The notes under the pieces: model-generated
What the model was told of the DNA's origin: nothing
Database searches by the model: none
What the model saw: only the letters and a program-made list of their open reading frames with translations
In this document: one piece after another, positions 33,611 through 46,197 of the stretch
Layout of the letters: each line of letters opens with the position of its first letter
Numbering within the stretch: position 1 is the first letter of the stretch
Translations under genes and position numbers: made by a program
Assembly: GCF_965363235.1 (NCBI RefSeq)
Contig: NC_134851.1
Span: 35,678,321 to 35,742,320 of the forward strand
Length of the DNA stretch: 64,000 nt
Direction of reading: 5' to 3'
Origin: Mytilus galloprovincialis
Taxonomy: Eukaryota > Mollusca > Bivalvia > Mytilida > Mytilidae

Positions 33611-35464
33611 GTAAAAAGTCAATAAGCATGGCCCCTAAAAGGCTTCTGTACAATTTGTTCTTGATATGAAATCAGAGTAAAAAAATTGTATGTAATTATT
33701 TTGCTTAGTTATGAATGCTGTGATTAGTAATACAACGTGGGTAGAGCTTTCCTCGTCTAGTCGTTGCGGCGGAGATTGTGCGTAGTTGGAATATGTCCTG
33801 ATTATGCATTAGTGTACGACAGTAATATTTGCCAATTTACATGCAGTAAGCAGCCATTACTATATAGTAATCAATAATTTTAATCTAGATTGACGGTGTA
33901 AGGATTTTTTAGTCGCGTTAGAATGTTCAGCAAAAAGAGTTGTTTATTGTTGTAGTTTTTTTGCTGGATTACCTATATTGCTATACTTTTATATTTCGTT
34001 CTTGACTGAAATCTGGGACTACTTTACTAACTCAGATGAAATTCTTTATTTTTCGCTGAACATTGGAATAATTAGAATAACTATTTATTTTCATATTTCG
34101 TTGCACTTTATATGGCCCTCTCTTTTCAACCTAACACCCAGTAAAACAATCCAATGTTAGCTTTCTTAGACATCATACAAACTACACTATGTAACATATA
34201 CACAAGCAAACAGATACAGCAATTTGTCATAAATGTCATTTAATAATTTTTTTTAAACAATTCATCATGAGGATGACGAATGTCTTTTAATTTAGAACTG
34301 TTATTTATATAACTTTACCGTTTTATATCATTATTTTTCATAACTCAATTTTTATCGGAAACCGTTAAGAACATGATGCATTGTTTCGATAGTTACTCAG
34401 AATCCAAGATAGCAATGAACAAGGGTAATAGAAATCAGTAAAGAAGGGTGTGGATGGGGCTTTACAGAATACAGAAATATGGGAGAAAAATTTGAAAAAA
34501 ATGGAGAAAAATGGGAAGAAGAAAGATAAGTGGGTTGCTAAACTGTAAGGATTAGAGCATATATATATTTAAAGTGGGCAAACATATTAAAAAACAGGGA
34601 AAAAGGCTTAAAATTTAATTCAATTAAATAAAGAAGGGCCCCAATCCACATCCTCATAAGTTAATACATGATATAAGATATAAGCACAATACTAGTCAAA
34701 CTTGTAATGCAGATGTATTGAAATTTAAAATAAGAGCAATTAAAGGTCAAGGAAATATGTTTAACTTTCGCCAGACCGAGCTTTCTTTATTATGTACCAT
34801 TGACCAGTAATAGACTAAAAAATGTTACAAGTCAGAACCTTGAAATTCATATCAAATTTAAAATTTTTATTTTTCAAGTTGCTATGTAGTTTTAAAATTT
34901 CTAGAGGAATAAGTGGCATCATAGTAGAAAATCACGTTCGGAATAAATTTAAAAAAACCCAACTAAATACTATCACGGAAAAATGATTTAAAAAAGTATA
35001 TATTTATTTTGTCAGATAGCGTCAGCAAAACTTTTTTTTGCATCGAATGACATTTCCGTAACTGACAGGGATTCATTTGTACGATCATGTATCTAAAATA
35101 CAATATTTGTAGCTTTACATCACCGGGATAGAACTTTTCTTGCTTGAGAAAGTCCTTCTTGTTATATTTCTTTTTATACTCGAAATTTCCAAAATCTTTT
35201 AAAACAACTTGAATCTTTGGGCATTCCAATATTAGATTTATTTATCATGAAATACGATACAATGTTGCATTCATACATACATACGTTGCTATGTTGATAG
35301 AAACCTACGTTTCTGCTATGAATTTCAATAAAGAATGAAATGATTCGAACTGCATTGTATGGTATATGGAGAATATTTGCCATTCAACCTTTCAAATTTA
35401 AGCAGGCATGGTTTTTTTTTCATATTAAGATCTCGTTTTTGTTTTTGGTTGTAGACCGTAACTA
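33611..35464. other. Intergenic, no gene seen
   Basis: AT-rich; frames at 33,978-34,160 and 34,963-35,383 are short and unlike any family I know. No clear repeats except poly-A/T tracts. Confidence 0.45.
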
Positions 35465-35635
35465 TGACCTTATGTCTAATTTGTGTCCTCTAGCGCAACT
35501 TTGACCTTATGTCTAATTTGTGTCCTCTAGCACAACTGTGACCTCAAGCTATAGATGAATTGTAACATCTAGCAAAATTGAGACTTCTAGTTTAATTGTG
35601 ATCTTTAGGCTTATTTTGACCTCCTAGCTCACCAT
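35465..35635 (+). repeat. Short tandem repeat, period about 37 bp, decaying
   Basis: Two close units (35,465 and 35,502) of TGACCTTATGTCTAATTTGT plus GTCCTCTAGC, then three to four increasingly diverged units sharing the TGACCTC or TGATCTT and CTAGC phrases. Confidence 0.7.
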
Positions 35636-36285
35636 TATATTATATTAATCGTTCGATGACAATTGATTGTAATTTATGTTGAATTGTACCGGACTTGCGA
35701 GCAAAATCCCGTTTAATTCATTGTATGTCCCACAGCCAATGTTTCCAAATCTCGATGTCTCAAACTATAACTAATTTTTATAACTCAGGAGAAAGAAATC
35801 AACAAAGTAAATATATACTAGTAGTTTATGGGATGTCACTCAGCACAAACGGCTCTTGAATCAAAGAGTAATTGCAGAGAGATTTTGCTGTAAAATTCAT
35901 TCGAGTAAAATTTCGAATTTTGTTTTTAGTATTGTTTATTGTTCTACAGAACGCATGTCTCGTCTAATCCCGTGTCCTATACTGTTTTAAGTTTTTTCTA
36001 ATATAAACTCTAACATAACTGTACTTTCTTGGTCTATTTTTACAAATGTGACGCATTTGAAATTTGGATATTATTATACCAGCTATACAAACATATTTCT
36101 TTTTTTTTGTGACTTTTTGTAAATTGCCTTTTTTGCTTCGTGTCGAACATACTAGAGTGAAACCACTTCAAACAGTTTTTTTTTTACACTTTTGTATCTA
36201 ATGTCGTACAGATGTTGCACCACTTTCCCATGTTGGCGGAGTTTTTAAGCTTTCGATCACAAACATGCTTTTCTTGTTGTCGTAA

Positions 36286-36577
36286 GGGGGCTACCATTTG
36301 ATTTTTATGGGGGGCTATGATGAAATTTGAAAAAAAGGCAGGACAGGATTTTGAGTAAAAAAAAAAGAAGGCAGGATGAGTAACTTGGCAAAAAGAAAGG
36401 CAGGATATGACAATTGTTGTAAAAAAGTCAGGATAGCTAAGGAAAAAAAAGGTAGGACCGAATAGACTGAAAAATAAAAAGTCAGGACAGAGATTACAAC
36501 TTAAAAAAAAAAGGCAGGACACAATTTTTCATCCTAGCCCCCCCCCCCCCCCCCATAAAAATCAAATGGTAGCTCCC
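36286..36577. mobile_element. PIF/Harbinger-like MITE, copy 2
   Basis: Same family as 5409-5692. It starts GGGGGCTACCATTTGATTTT and ends in the complement (AATCAAATGGTAGCTCCC), flanked by TAA on each side (36,283-36,285 and 36,578-36,580). The interior has the same A-rich GGCAGGA/GTCAGGA units. The open frame at 36,184-36,522 on the minus strand is an artefact of this element. Confidence 0.88.
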
Positions 36578-37245
36578 TAAATCACACCGTTGATTATCTT
36601 GTTTGATTTGCTTCACGTTTGATTATTTTTTTAGACGTTTATAGAATACAATACAGTACTTTTGGTATGGATTCAAATTTTAACTTGTGTAGCTACATGT
36701 ATATAGAAAAATAGAAAACCAATATAAAGGTCTGTGGAGTAGAAATTGCACATTTTTTTCTCATTATTTATATCACATAGAAACATTCATTAATTTCTAT
36801 ATTCTGAAATTTAATTAAAGTTTCTTTTTTGAAATATAACGTAAAAAAATAAAACTTTTTATTATTTAAGTTTTTTTTAAATCGGTATTCTTATCAACAT
36901 CTCTATTTTACATTAGCGAAGCTTAGTTAACAAGGCAGAATGTAAATATAAAATAATAGGACTTTCATCATTATTCATCTAAGTTTCTCAAAAGCAGTTT
37001 TTCAACTTTTTTTGAAAATTTGAAAATTAATAAATGTCATTTTCTCTATTGTATAATTTTCAAAATCAGCCCCTAAGGTGATAAATATTTACAATATTAC
37101 ATGATATTGTGTGAAAACCTTATCTTGTTCAACTCTTCAGGTAAGAATATCTTCTAGTCATTTATATCTATCTATCTTGTCAATAGAATCTTAACAACTT
37201 CCGTTTAAGTACCTATACTAATCAACGTGGAAACTTATAAAGATG

Positions 37246-37253
37246 CCACGTGG
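37246..37253. promoter_or_regulatory. CCACGTGG box upstream of FKBP14
   Basis: The palindromic CCACGTGG sits about 125 bp before the start codon, and a second ACGTGG core (AACGTGG, 37,224-37,230) lies 20 bp upstream. ACGTGG/CCACGT cores are recognised by XBP1/ATF6-type bZIP factors of the ER stress response and by E-box bHLH factors. The position in front of an ER foldase gene makes an unfolded-protein-response role plausible, but no CCAAT-N9-CCACG element is present. Confidence 0.35.
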
Positions 37254-37378
37254 GTTAAGATAAGGAACTTCCTGGGCGGTTTTGAAAATTTGTATTAAAA
37301 TTGGATGCACGCTGACAAATGTTAAACTTTTGAATCGGGACACTAAGCCGAGACGAACAATACTATAGACTGGTCATA

Positions 37379-40300
37379 ATGAGGTCCCAATTAATAATTT
37401 GTTTCGGGTTGGCAGTTATAAGTACAATTTATGCACAATCTGGAGAATCGGGATTAGTTATAGATGTTATCCAGGCGCCACCGCCAGACTGCGCAAGAAA
37501 AGTTCAGAAACATGATATGGTTGTTTTGCATTATGAAGGTTTCTTTGAAAATGGAACAAAATTCGACTCAAGGTACGTACATGTTTTCTATTGGCCTTTT
37601 TTGTCATATCTTTCTTTTGCCTTATTTGTTTTCAAATACCATGAACATAAAGATACTAGTAATTTACAAAATATTAGGAACAGGCCTGAATCGTATTGCA
37701 TTTAAAATTGTTCTATTGTTAACTGGTTTACTTTTCTCCTGTGTTTTCTTGCCGAAATATGATTCAAGCACAAATGAAACTAATAATAACAGATAAGCAT
37801 TCGGAACAACCCATGTGCTTACCTATGATAATCGGAATAAATTAAGATGTAGGTATACATAATTGAGCAAGCAACCAAACAGCACGAAAAAAAACACCCA
37901 AAGAAGTAATCAGTAAATTGAAAATAGGGATGAAATCTATTTTTTTCACATTTGTTTAATAAATTGCTATAACTGCTTCGAGTAAAACATATGCCTAAAA
38001 TAGAATTTCAAGGAATATGGTCCTTTGCTTTTGCGCCATTTGCGTCCTAGCCTAGACGCAAATACTATATGTAAACGGAGATGAGGAGGCATACACCTGA
38101 CTATTTGTATTCATACCAAATTTTATAAACACATGCATTTATATGCGATTTAAAGAATGTGAAAATAATTAGTAAAGGGGCCCGAACATTTGATTTTTGG
38201 GGTTGCGGGGAAAAACGGCGGTGGGGGTGGTGTATGGTTTTAAAAATGAATGTTCTAGCCACTTCAAACCTGGAAATGTATAACTTTGCCACCACCAGGA
38301 TAACAATAAATATTCTGCAACACAGAGGGGCCGAGAATATAGTTGTGTCCTTAGGTGAAAATATGTTTTCCCGCGGTAAGAAATAAGCATACATAGCAAC
38401 AGATGAAAGTGAATAGTCAATCCACAAAACATGATCTTGTCCACCTCCCCCAGAATAGCACATGGTTGCATGCCCCTTAATTTGATATGTCATTTTCGTT
38501 TTTCTCAAATACATGTAAATGCTGTCCTCCATTATAATGATGAAATTTTCGATTGAAAAGTACATATGGAAAACCAAATGCACCGTGAAATACATTTAAC
38601 AAACAATGTTCAATATAAAATCATTCGTCAACAAAATAATATTTGCACTTAAAGTATGTGGTATTGTAGCTCTGTCACAAATAGTATACAATAACTATAA
38701 TCCTTTGATGTGTGTATCTAACATAAGTATATCATTTTTAACTACCTGTCATTTTGATATGAGTGATTGTTGCCCGAAGTATGATTTGTGACCTTGAGCA
38801 GGGAAACATGAACATTTACGTGTTCCAAATAGATGAATATGTACAAAATTTGACTTTGAATATAATTGACATGATTGTTTAACTTTTTGATTTCATAGTC
38901 TAACATACCTGCATGTACACGTGTGTTTTACACCAATGTTAGCTTTTTAAATTTAAAATAAGTACATTGTTCCGATGTTTCAGAAGAATCTTAATTTCGA
39001 TTGGCCGACAACCGAATCACGCGGCATTCAAAACTAAATTTCTATTTTCCAATAAACGATGCAACATCTCGAATGCACGTGCACTCCACAAACAATACCT
39101 TCACATATGTAAAAAACGAAAAGCTTGACTAAACTAGATTTTTCATGAGTACAGAATACAAATGTAACTATAAAAATTGAATGTTTCATTTTTGAAATTT
39201 TATAATTATAAAATTTTAAAGCGTTGAATGTGTGCGCATTTCCAACTTTAATCCCTCATAAAAGTGGGCTTCAGTCACATCTTTTACACTCTATATTGAA
39301 ATAACAAAAACAATGAAATTTAATATTTGAATTTTTAATATTTGGAAATACTTCTTCCATTTCAGTCGCGAGAGAGTAGGAGCTGTTCCATTCCAGTTCC
39401 AGTTAGGTCTTGGTGCCGTCATCAAAGGATGGGAAGAGGGTCTACTCGGCATGTGTGTCAATGAAAAAAGAAAATTAACAATTCCATCAAATCTAGCATA
39501 TGGAGAAAAAGGATCAGGTATGATGTTTATTTTTAAAGAATATAATTTTGCAATCGGTGTTTAATAATTGGTTTGAACAAATACTCAAAACTTGTGTAAA
39601 ATTTGCTCATTGTTAAGGGCAATACGGTGACCTTTGTCCTTAGATCTTTAATAATAATCTTTAAAATACTACTGGTTATATATATGTCCTTCGAACCATT
39701 TTTTGTATTTTTGTCTCAAGACATTAATGGGCATCCCTGAATAACAGTTTAATATTATAAATCTAATTGAATTGTGGAAAAATAAGTATTTCCTGTATGT
39801 CAAAAAACTTTTGAATCTTTATTGTGAAGGAGACATTCTAATAATTCTCACTGTGTAGTTTCAACTTTTCCTTTTAATGCACACATGTTATGTAAATCAA
39901 GTTTGAACTATTATACCATTATCATAGAACTTATCTAAGATTATGTCCATGTTTTTAGTTCTCTTTTTTCTCCTGATTTTATATGTAAAATTTTATGCAA
40001 TCTCGTATCTCAATGAACATTTATGTGTATTTTTTCAGGTGAAGTGATTCCCCCAAACGCCAATCTTATGTTCGAGATAGAATTATTGCAAGTCCACGAT
40101 GGACCCAAGCCACCAAATGTTTTCAGAATGATTGATATTGACAACGATAAATTCTTAACAAGAGACGAGGTAAAATTATCTTTTTTTTTATGCCCCATCT
40201 ACGATAGTAGAGGGGCATTATGTTTTCTGGTCATTTGCGTCCGTCTGTTCGTCGTACCGTCTGTCCATCCGTTCTTCCCGCTTCAGGTTAAAGTTTTTGG

Positions 40301-41543
40301 TCAAGGTAGTTTTTGATGAAGCTGAAGTCCAATCAACTTGAAACTTAGTAAACTTGTTGCTTATGATATGATCTTTCTAATTTCAAAGCCAAATTAGACT
40401 TTTGACCCCAATTGTACGGTCTACTGAACATAGAAAATGAAAGTGGGAGTTTCAGGTTAAAGTTTTTGGTCGAGGTAGTTTTTGATGAAGTTGAAGTCCA
40501 ATCAACTTGAAACTAAGTACACATGTTCCCTATGATATGATCTTTCTAAATTTAAAGCCAAATTAGATTTTTTACCCAATTTCACGGTCCATTGAACATG
40601 GAAAATGATAGTGCGAGTGGGGCATCCGTGTGCTTGTTTCTTTCTAATACTTAACCATCATATCTCTAATATATAATCGTTTGTATTCTGTATCAAGTAA
40701 TTTATATAGGTATATCAATCAATATTTTACTGGATTAAAATATTCCAGTAAATCCTGCAATGGGATTTGTTACTTTGACAGGTAACTGTGTATATGAGTC
40801 CATCTTCCATTTGAACACGAAATTAAAATAAGAATATCAATTACTGCGGCAATCCACATTGTAGTAATCCAGACACCCCAGTGTAACGTTATTATGATTT
40901 TGACTTTATATTGGATATGGGCTCATAAACGCTGTCAGTGACCTATATGAACTTCGTCTGACTGCTCAGGGGATATAACACACTGACATGGATTATGCTC
41001 CCAAGTCCCCTGTAAAAATTCATATAACACGTTCATTAAATTACTGTAATCGTGGAAATATTTGCGGCCAGGGATGAAAAAGAGGGAACGGATGTATTGT
41101 TTTTTTCCGTTTATTACAAAAACACAAGCGCTTTATAAAGCCAAAAATAAGCCGATAAACGATATTTCAGAATGTAAAACATCCATGTTGCTCCCAAAAA
41201 CATTTGTATCTGCTGCTACGAAGGCAACTTCATACTAGAACCTGATTCATATATGAAATCTAAAGCTATCTTTATTCGTAAAAAAATATATTTTCCAATA
41301 CAAATTTAAAGCTTTTCACAGTGCATTTAACTTTAAAAAAAATTGTCACCAGACATTCATTATTTTCTTTTACAGTTAATCATGTACCTGTCCCATCAAG
41401 CCGTACAGCAGGGGATACCAGTCGATTTAGCCTCTCAGCAGCAACAGAAGGTCCTTCACGATTTATTTGAAACAGAAGACAAAGATAAAGACGGGAAAAT
41501 TTCCCATGAAGAATTCACTGGACCAAAACATGACGAATTATAA
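37379..41543 (+). CDS. FKBP14: FKBP14-type ER peptidyl-prolyl isomerase
   Basis: Four exons: 37379-37572, 39366-39517, 40039-40169, 41376-41543; phases match and total 645 nt (214 aa plus stop). Residues 1-19 form a signal peptide (hydrophobic, ends TIYAQ). The FKBP domain spans about 35-135 with active-site pattern [15 protein letters not shown] (51-65), AVIKGW with the pocket Trp at 87, and AYGEKG (109-114). EF-hand loops are D148-E159 ([12 protein letters not shown]) and D194-E205 ([12 protein letters not shown]). The chain ends KHDEL, an ER retention signal. Length and architecture match vertebrate FKBP14 (211 aa); FKBP7 is the close alternative. The family catalyses proline isomerisation during folding of secreted proteins such as collagens in the ER lumen. 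A possible ATTAAA polyadenylation signal lies at 41,590. Intron 3 contains an inverted family C repeat. Confidence 0.93.
40190..40650 (+). repeat. Dispersed repeat family C in FKBP14 intron 3
   Basis: Plus-strand copy of the repeat at 24,752-25,396 (there on the minus strand). It starts TGCCCCATCTACGATAGTAG about 20 bases after the exon donor, has two TTAAAGTTTTTGGTC blocks and ends GGGGCATCCGTGTGCTTGTT. The frame running out of the exon into this repeat (to 40,316) is not the real protein end, since the GT donor at 40,170 precedes it. Confidence 0.8.
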
Positions 41544-42778
41544 CGTGGACTTTAAATTATTGTATATTATGTTTATTAAGTTATTTTGTATTAAAATGTT
41601 AAAATAATTTTTATTGAATTAATTGAATAATAAGATGATATGGAACAACCGTGTATATCACGCCGTAAAGTTTGTTGCACAACCCATATAGTAGTTTTTA
41701 CAGGCAGGTAAACTTTTATTTAATGGTCAGCTTATGAGGCCCACCCCCAGGTGCGGAGTTTTCTAGATGGTGGCCTTCGACTGTTTTCTATTCTTTGTTC
41801 GGGTTGTTCTCTCTTTAGCATATTCCCAATTTCCATTCTCAATTTTTGATAATATGGACAAGCCGTGTATATCACGTCGTGATATTTCTTTCACACCCCT
41901 AGTATTAGATTTTACAGTCAGGAACATTTGATGTAAACACCAATTTGAGAAGTAGAAACAATTTCCACAGTATTTTGCTCCATCTGCAGGGTCAAACCGG
42001 CAAGAGGACAGATCCCTGACAATCATGACTTGTTTAACCCACTTCATTCTTTATAAACCTGTCTCGTTTCAGGTGCCCGTTATTAAGTAGTCGTTGTTGG
42101 TTGCCTTGTGTCATTTTTGTTTTTCGTTTATTGGTTTTACCTAAAACAGCCCGTTGGGTTTTTTTTTCGTTTGCACTGTTTCACATTTGTCTTATGTCGG
42201 TGGCTTTATATATTGGTTTTGTTTATTGTTGTATGCCGTACGGTGACCAACAGTTGCCTATATTTGTTTTATTTGTTCTGTGTTGATTGGTTTTCCAGTA
42301 ACCAAGTGAGGAGAGTTTAACAATCAGCCATTTTATTACAATTCAACAAAGATATATATATCGTACATTACGTAACTTCTCTGTAGCGATGATGTAAGGT
42401 GAACGAATTTCAATGTGAAATCCCCCTCCCCGAAAAACTGCAAATAATTTTAAGGCAATAGTAGAATACCGCTGTTGAATAGTCATAAATCGATTTAACT
42501 TAAACAAACGCGGATCACAAGCCAAAACCCAGGGAAACACATCAACTATAAGAGGAAACAAAACGGAAGAAATCTGCCACAAAAACAAACGTCAACATAC
42601 TAGGAACGGACTATGTGATAACAACTGCCATTTTCCCGACTTCGTTAAAAAATAAGATAAGATAAGATAAGATATTTTTATTCCAATTAAAGGGCCCATG
42701 AAGAGCAAAGCAATTTATTACAATGATTTTTATAAATTTTAAGAAATTGAATTGATGAATCTCAGATTCACATACTAT
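41544..42778. other. FKBP14 3' flank and repeat fragments
   Basis: Holds the FKBP14 3' UTR, a decayed family D copy on the minus strand (41,735-41,855), a decayed family A piece on the minus strand (about 42,180-42,260, GTACGGTGACCAACAGTTG), and part of the repeat that leads into the RT element (about 42,470-42,620, GGGAAACACATCAACTATAAGAGG). A short AAGAT pentamer run occurs at about 42,652-42,676. Frames at 42,101-42,320 belong to the family A piece. Confidence 0.55.
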
Positions 42779-43162
42779 GGGTGCATTTCTTTCTAACACA
42801 AACGATAAAAACGGCTAAGCGCACATAATTTATGTTTTGATCATTTCTTTCAAACATACGTTTGCAAAGTTTACATAAACTTTGACAAACTATGAAAACG
42901 ATAAAAATGCGTCTGCAGTTTGTCGTTTGTTAGTACAAACGCTACATTTATTTCTTACTTCAACCTGATTAAACGGAGTGTTTGTTTCTACGTTTGTAAA
43001 AAGTCTGTTTACCAACAACATGTGCATGCATTATTGAAAGTTCAAACAGAGCCAGTAAAGACTTATTAAACGATGTATTTGTTTCTACTTTTGTAGCGTT
43101 TAGAAAAGAAGAACAAACTCGACACAACGTTTACAAAATTTTGGTTAGAAAGAAATGCGACC
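42779..43162. mobile_element. MITE-like element, GCATTTCTTTCTAAC termini
   Basis: Left end GGGTGCATTTCTTTCTAACA; right end, opposite strand, AGGTCGCATTTCTTTCTAACC. About 384 bp. The interior is dense in AAACG/CGTTT subterminal repeats in both orientations, a common design for non-autonomous DNA transposons. Non-coding. Confidence 0.7.
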
Positions 43163-44451
43163 TATATATAGTCTATTGTTATAATTTGAAAGTTGTTGTT
43201 GCAGTCCTACTAAAATATAATGTGTCTACGTGCTAAAAAAGCGAAACTGTTCGTGGCATACACGAGAATAAATGCCGTGAAAAGATTGAAAAAACCACGT
43301 ATCCTTAGAACTAACTATCGTCTTCCATACACATTTCTATGATTGTTCAGATTATTTGTCTCTATAGTTTTGTCTTTTCGGTTGTACATAATGCCTTCTT
43401 TGATTGTTTTAATTGTCGAAAAGGAGGAGGTTCAGTAAGACCCCTTTTTGGCCCCAAAGCATGTCAGTATTACAAAATTGTTAAAATGTAAACCTTTGGT
43501 TATTTATTGGAAAGTAGAATGCTTCTGCTAAATAAATATGGGCTATTTTTGACAATACAAGCTATATATATAGCACGCCGTTTACGAATTAACGTATTTA
43601 ATTCACGAAAAGCGTAGTGTTCATATACATGTATTAGGTACTGGCATCATTAAGTCATGCTAAATTACTGAAATCTTCACAGTTCTAGCATTTTAGTTAA
43701 ATTTTAGACGGTTTCCGTCTTAAATGAAAGTGGCCGCATTTGTGTTCATTCTTAATATTGAAATGCAAGTTGTATTTGATGATAATACATAACATATGTA
43801 AAGTTTGAGGATGAACACGGATGCGGCCACATGAATTTTTGACATCGGAGTGTTTTTAATGAGTAAATCAGTTAAAATATTTCACATATATAAACTAATT
43901 GAATAACGGAAATAGACACTTTTAAACGTTTTTAAAAAGTGTCTAAAATCTTTCGTCAGATGAAATTAAAATTTGAAGCCAAAATCGGCCCTTACCGGAC
44001 CTACTCCTTTCATAAGCATTGACTTTGAGTATCATTATAGAGACATCATACCCTTTTATTTCAAGTCAAAAGGGGGTGTATGGAGGGTGTGGAAATAATG
44101 TGATTGCTTTGTAAGTAGTGTCAATAAATTATCATGTCTAAGACTAGATGAAAATGCACATTCTGTCCCAAAGGAAGTGACTTGTAAAACCTTAGAAGTT
44201 GAATAAAACACTTTACCTTTACTGTTAAAATAAACAAAATACTACGTACCAGACTTTTTTTTTATCACATTACAATTATAGTTAATCCTATGTTACGAAA
44301 TCTTTTTGATACCGAAAAACTAGTGACCCTGATAAATTCCTCAAATATAAACTAAATGCAGACGAGGATAGGAAATGCTCGATATTTAATAATTCAAGAT
44401 GAAAGAAAAAATAACCTTTAATATATTTTTTACTAGTAATATATTTTATAA
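43163..44451. other. Intergenic, one palindrome, no gene
   Basis: No coding frame. The only structure is the inverted repeat at 43,730-43,830. Confidence 0.45.
43730..43830. repeat. Inverted repeat of 101 bp
   Basis: GTGGCCGCATTTGTGTTCAT at the left is complementary, with one or two mismatches, to ATGAACACGGATGCGGCCAC at the right; the spacer is about 60 bp of AT-rich DNA. Confidence 0.75.
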
Positions 44452-44780
44452 ATAAGAAGATGTGATATAACTGCCAATGAGACAACACTCAACAAGAGAC
44501 AAAATGACACAAACATTAACAACTATAGGTCACCGTACGACTTTCAACAATGAGCAAAGTCCTGACCGCATAGTCAGCTACAAAAGGCCCCGAAATGACA
44601 AATGTAAATTAAACAATTCAAACGAGAAAACTAACGGCATAATTTATGTACAAAAAATGAACGAAAAACAAATATGTAACACATCAACAAACGAAAACCA
44701 CCGAATTTCAGGCTCCGACCCAATCTTTATCATTAATAATTGTACAAGTTATCAAGGAAATTCAGAATTTTAGTCAAAAG
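44452..44780 (+). repeat. Dispersed repeat family A, longest copy
   Basis: Begins AAGAAGATGTGATATAACTG, continues CCAATGAGACAACACTC, AACAACTATAGGTCACCGTA, CAATGAGCAAAGTCCTGACC, CGCATAGTCAGCTACAAAAG and a long A-rich section with AATTTATGTACAAAAAATGAACG, ending near a CAGGCTCCGACCC phrase. The 98-codon open frame it contains is a consequence of the repeat. Confidence 0.75.
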
Positions 44781-45009
44781 AGTACTAGCACTTTTCGGAA
44801 AAATTACAATTTGCACATATGAGCCAAGTTATAAAATGATAACTTGAAATAACATAATTATATAAATATGACAACAATGTATTCAAATCTATTTAACTTT
44901 TGTTGTTATCATTTGTGTTTGTCACAAGTATCAGGTTCACTTATAAAAAAGAATAGATAATTTCAATCTATATAAGGTTTATAAGGTTTAACAATATCTT
45001 TCTAATGAG

Positions 45010-45587
45010 ATGGGGGGGGGGGGGCGCAGGACATTTGAGCGAAAAAATTAAAACTACTAGGGGACATTTGAGCGCCAACATTAGAGCCAATTTAAGCGCC
45101 GGATTAATCCGATCACCTGTATTTTAGATAGCCCATCACAAACAACAAGTGAACATATATAAAGATACGAAGTATAGAGGAATGTGCACCACGATCGAGA
45201 AAAGATAAAGAGAGAGAGCAGTTCCTAATGAAATTCTATGAACAGCATTGCACAGGGGGTATATCTAGACCCCATTACGTACCTTCTCTAGGTTACAATT
45301 TCAGGCTAGAACAGACTTTTAACATTAGTGCTGAATTTTAATGGACATGTATTATTTGTTTTATATTGTGCTGTCTTGAGTCTATTGAATATTTTTTTAA
45401 TTTATTATATATTATTTATTTACTAAAAAGGTTAACATTATTTCGCTAAAATGGGCTTTGACAATTTTCATTTTCGCTAAAATGGGTTAAAATTCTGGCG
45501 CTCAAATGGGTTCTACTTTGGCGCTCAAATGTCCTATGTTTTTCCGCTCAAATGTCCTATCAATGCGCTCAAATGTCCTCCGCCGAA
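45010..45587. mobile_element. DNA element with GGACATTTGAGCG subterminal repeats
   Basis: GGACATTTGAGCG occurs at about 45,029 and 45,062. Its complement CGCTCAAATGTCC occurs at about 45,522, 45,546 and 45,568, with CGCTCAAATGGG variants at about 45,501 and 45,521 as well. The ends are a G run followed by CGCAGGACATTTGAGCG and the complement CGCTCAAATGTCCTCCGCC. Inverted clustered repeats at both ends imply transposase-binding sites of a non-autonomous element; no coding frame remains. Confidence 0.65.
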
Positions 45588-45589
45588 TC

Positions 45590-45900
45590 AGGGGTAGTAA
45601 ATGCAGTCTACCAAAAAGTAAAACCACAAGAAATACTGAACTCCGATAAAAAACCAAGAAGGAAAGTCCCAAATGAAATGGCAAAACCAAAAGCTTAAAC
45701 AAATAACACGAATGGATAACAACTGTCATATTCCTGACTTGGTACAGGCATTTTATTTATGTAGAAAAATGATGGATTAAAACTGGTTTTATAGCTTGCT
45801 AAACCTCTCACATATATATGACAGTCGCATAAAATTCGATATATTTGACAACGATGTGTAAATAAAGGCAACAGTAGTATACCGCTGTTCAAAACTCATA
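45590..45900 (-). repeat. Dispersed repeat family B
   Basis: Minus-strand copy: reads ...AGCAAGCTATAAAACCAGTT, TAAATAAAATGCCTGTACCA, AGTCAGGAATATGACAGTTG and a TTTTTTATCGGAGTTCAGTA tail on that strand. The two minus-strand open frames here are repeat artefacts. Confidence 0.65.
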
Positions 45901-46197
45901 AATCAACAAAATCGGGGTTACAAACTAAAACTGAGGAAAACGCATTAAATATAAGGGGAGAACAACGACACAACATTAAAATGTAACACACACAGAAACG
46001 GACTAAGCATCCGATGAGAATAACAAATATAACATCAAAACCAAATTCATGAAAAAAGTACCGTGACACGTCTTATAGTAATGTTAACTCACACTCAAAT
46101 ATAAGAGAAAATATACGACACAACGGATCGAAACACAACGTTAAAATGTAACACACACAGAAACGAACTATAATATAACAATGGCCATATTCCTGAC

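Noticed and set aside
38101..38595. 164-codon minus-strand frame in FKBP14 intron 1 with overlapping plus-strand frames
   Set aside because: Biased composition, no recognisable domain, open frames on both strands over the same GC-rich patch; probably an uncharacterised repeat.
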